From the NCBI GenBank assembly GCA_030620935.1, contig JAUXIP010000177.1:1-5359 (forward strand): a DNA stretch of 5,359 nucleotides. The letters are read 5' to 3'. How positions within the stretch are numbered: position 1 is the stretch's first letter; each line of letters begins with the position of its first letter. The position numbers were made by a program, and so were the translations under genes. The stretch comes from Deltaproteobacteria bacterium. GTDB taxonomy: Bacteria; Desulfobacterota_B; Binatia; UBA9968. Below are positions 5,185 through 5,359 of the stretch, piece by piece. The notes beneath the pieces were generated by a model. That model saw only the letters and a program-made list of their open reading frames with translations, searched no databases and was not told the origin of the DNA.

Positions 5185-5359
5185 CCCGCAGCGGACGTTT
5201 ACGTATTTTGAGTACCGATAGGATGAGAGGGACGAACTCCATAAATCAAGATGCGACCCCAAACATTCGTCCCGCCGCTTTTTAGACGGGACTCGGTTCC
5301 TCAGCCTGATTGTTAGGCACCCTGTTTCACTGCCAGAACGCAATTAAACGACGCTTTAA
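5185..5359. other. Right-end stretch with no gene seen
   Basis: No frame looks like protein. A short inverted repeat, GTCCCG (5269-5274) with CGGGAC (5287-5292), has a T-rich loop but no T-run after it. An open minus-strand frame at 5047-5343 overlaps the small plus-strand gene and shows no ribosome site or family features. Confidence 0.5.

Noticed and set aside
5269..5292. Hairpin as terminator for the small right-hand gene
   Set aside because: The stem is only six pairs with a 12-nt loop and no T-run after it.
5047..5343. A 98-codon minus-strand frame at the right end
   Set aside because: It overlaps the better supported plus-strand small gene, has no visible ribosome site, and its sequence suggests no family.

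Overview
The window reads as a piece of a moderately GC-rich bacterial chromosome. The closest feel, from the protein style (solute-binding protein, CENP-V/GFA protein, archaeal-type LeuC) and from the palindromic intergenic element, is an uncultivated soil or sediment lineage in the Desulfobacterota/Binatota/Rokubacteria range. That placement is an impression, not a measurement.

Layout. Positions 1-293 hold no convincing gene, only small repeats and a possible promoter. Positions 294-698 (+) encode a CENP-V/GFA-type zinc protein that is complete except for one in-frame TAG. Positions 699-1068 lie between converging genes and hold an imperfect palindromic element of about 160 bp (761-920). 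Positions 1069-4792 are a tight four-gene operon on the minus strand, transcribed from about 4860 leftward. Its order is aconitase-family dehydratase large subunit, small subunit, secreted solute-binding protein (interrupted by one in-frame TAG), and an isocitrate lyase/PEP mutase-family lyase. Gaps are 3, 25 and 24 nt. Positions 4793-4989 carry two divergent sigma70-like promoters. Positions 4990-5184 (+) look like a small gene broken by a frameshift.

How the genes fit together. A LeuCD-like two-subunit hydro-lyase beside a C-C lyase of the methylisocitrate/dimethylmalate lyase family is the logic of the last steps of nicotinate fermentation in Eubacterium barkeri: hydrate dimethylmaleate, then cleave dimethylmalate to propionate and pyruvate. 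It is not the logic of leucine synthesis, since no leuA or leuB is present. A secreted binding protein in the same operon suggests the substrate comes from outside. The exact substrate cannot be read from the sequence.

What stands out. The hydro-lyase departs from the family at catalytic positions in both subunits (Asp-His to Asp-Glu in the large one, SSR to SSS in the small one) and lacks the usual DTDxIIP loop. The lyase has KRCAL where KRCGH is usual. Three of the six genes have broken frames, two of them by a single TAG in an otherwise well-preserved frame. This could be gene decay, sequence error or, least likely, amber recoding.
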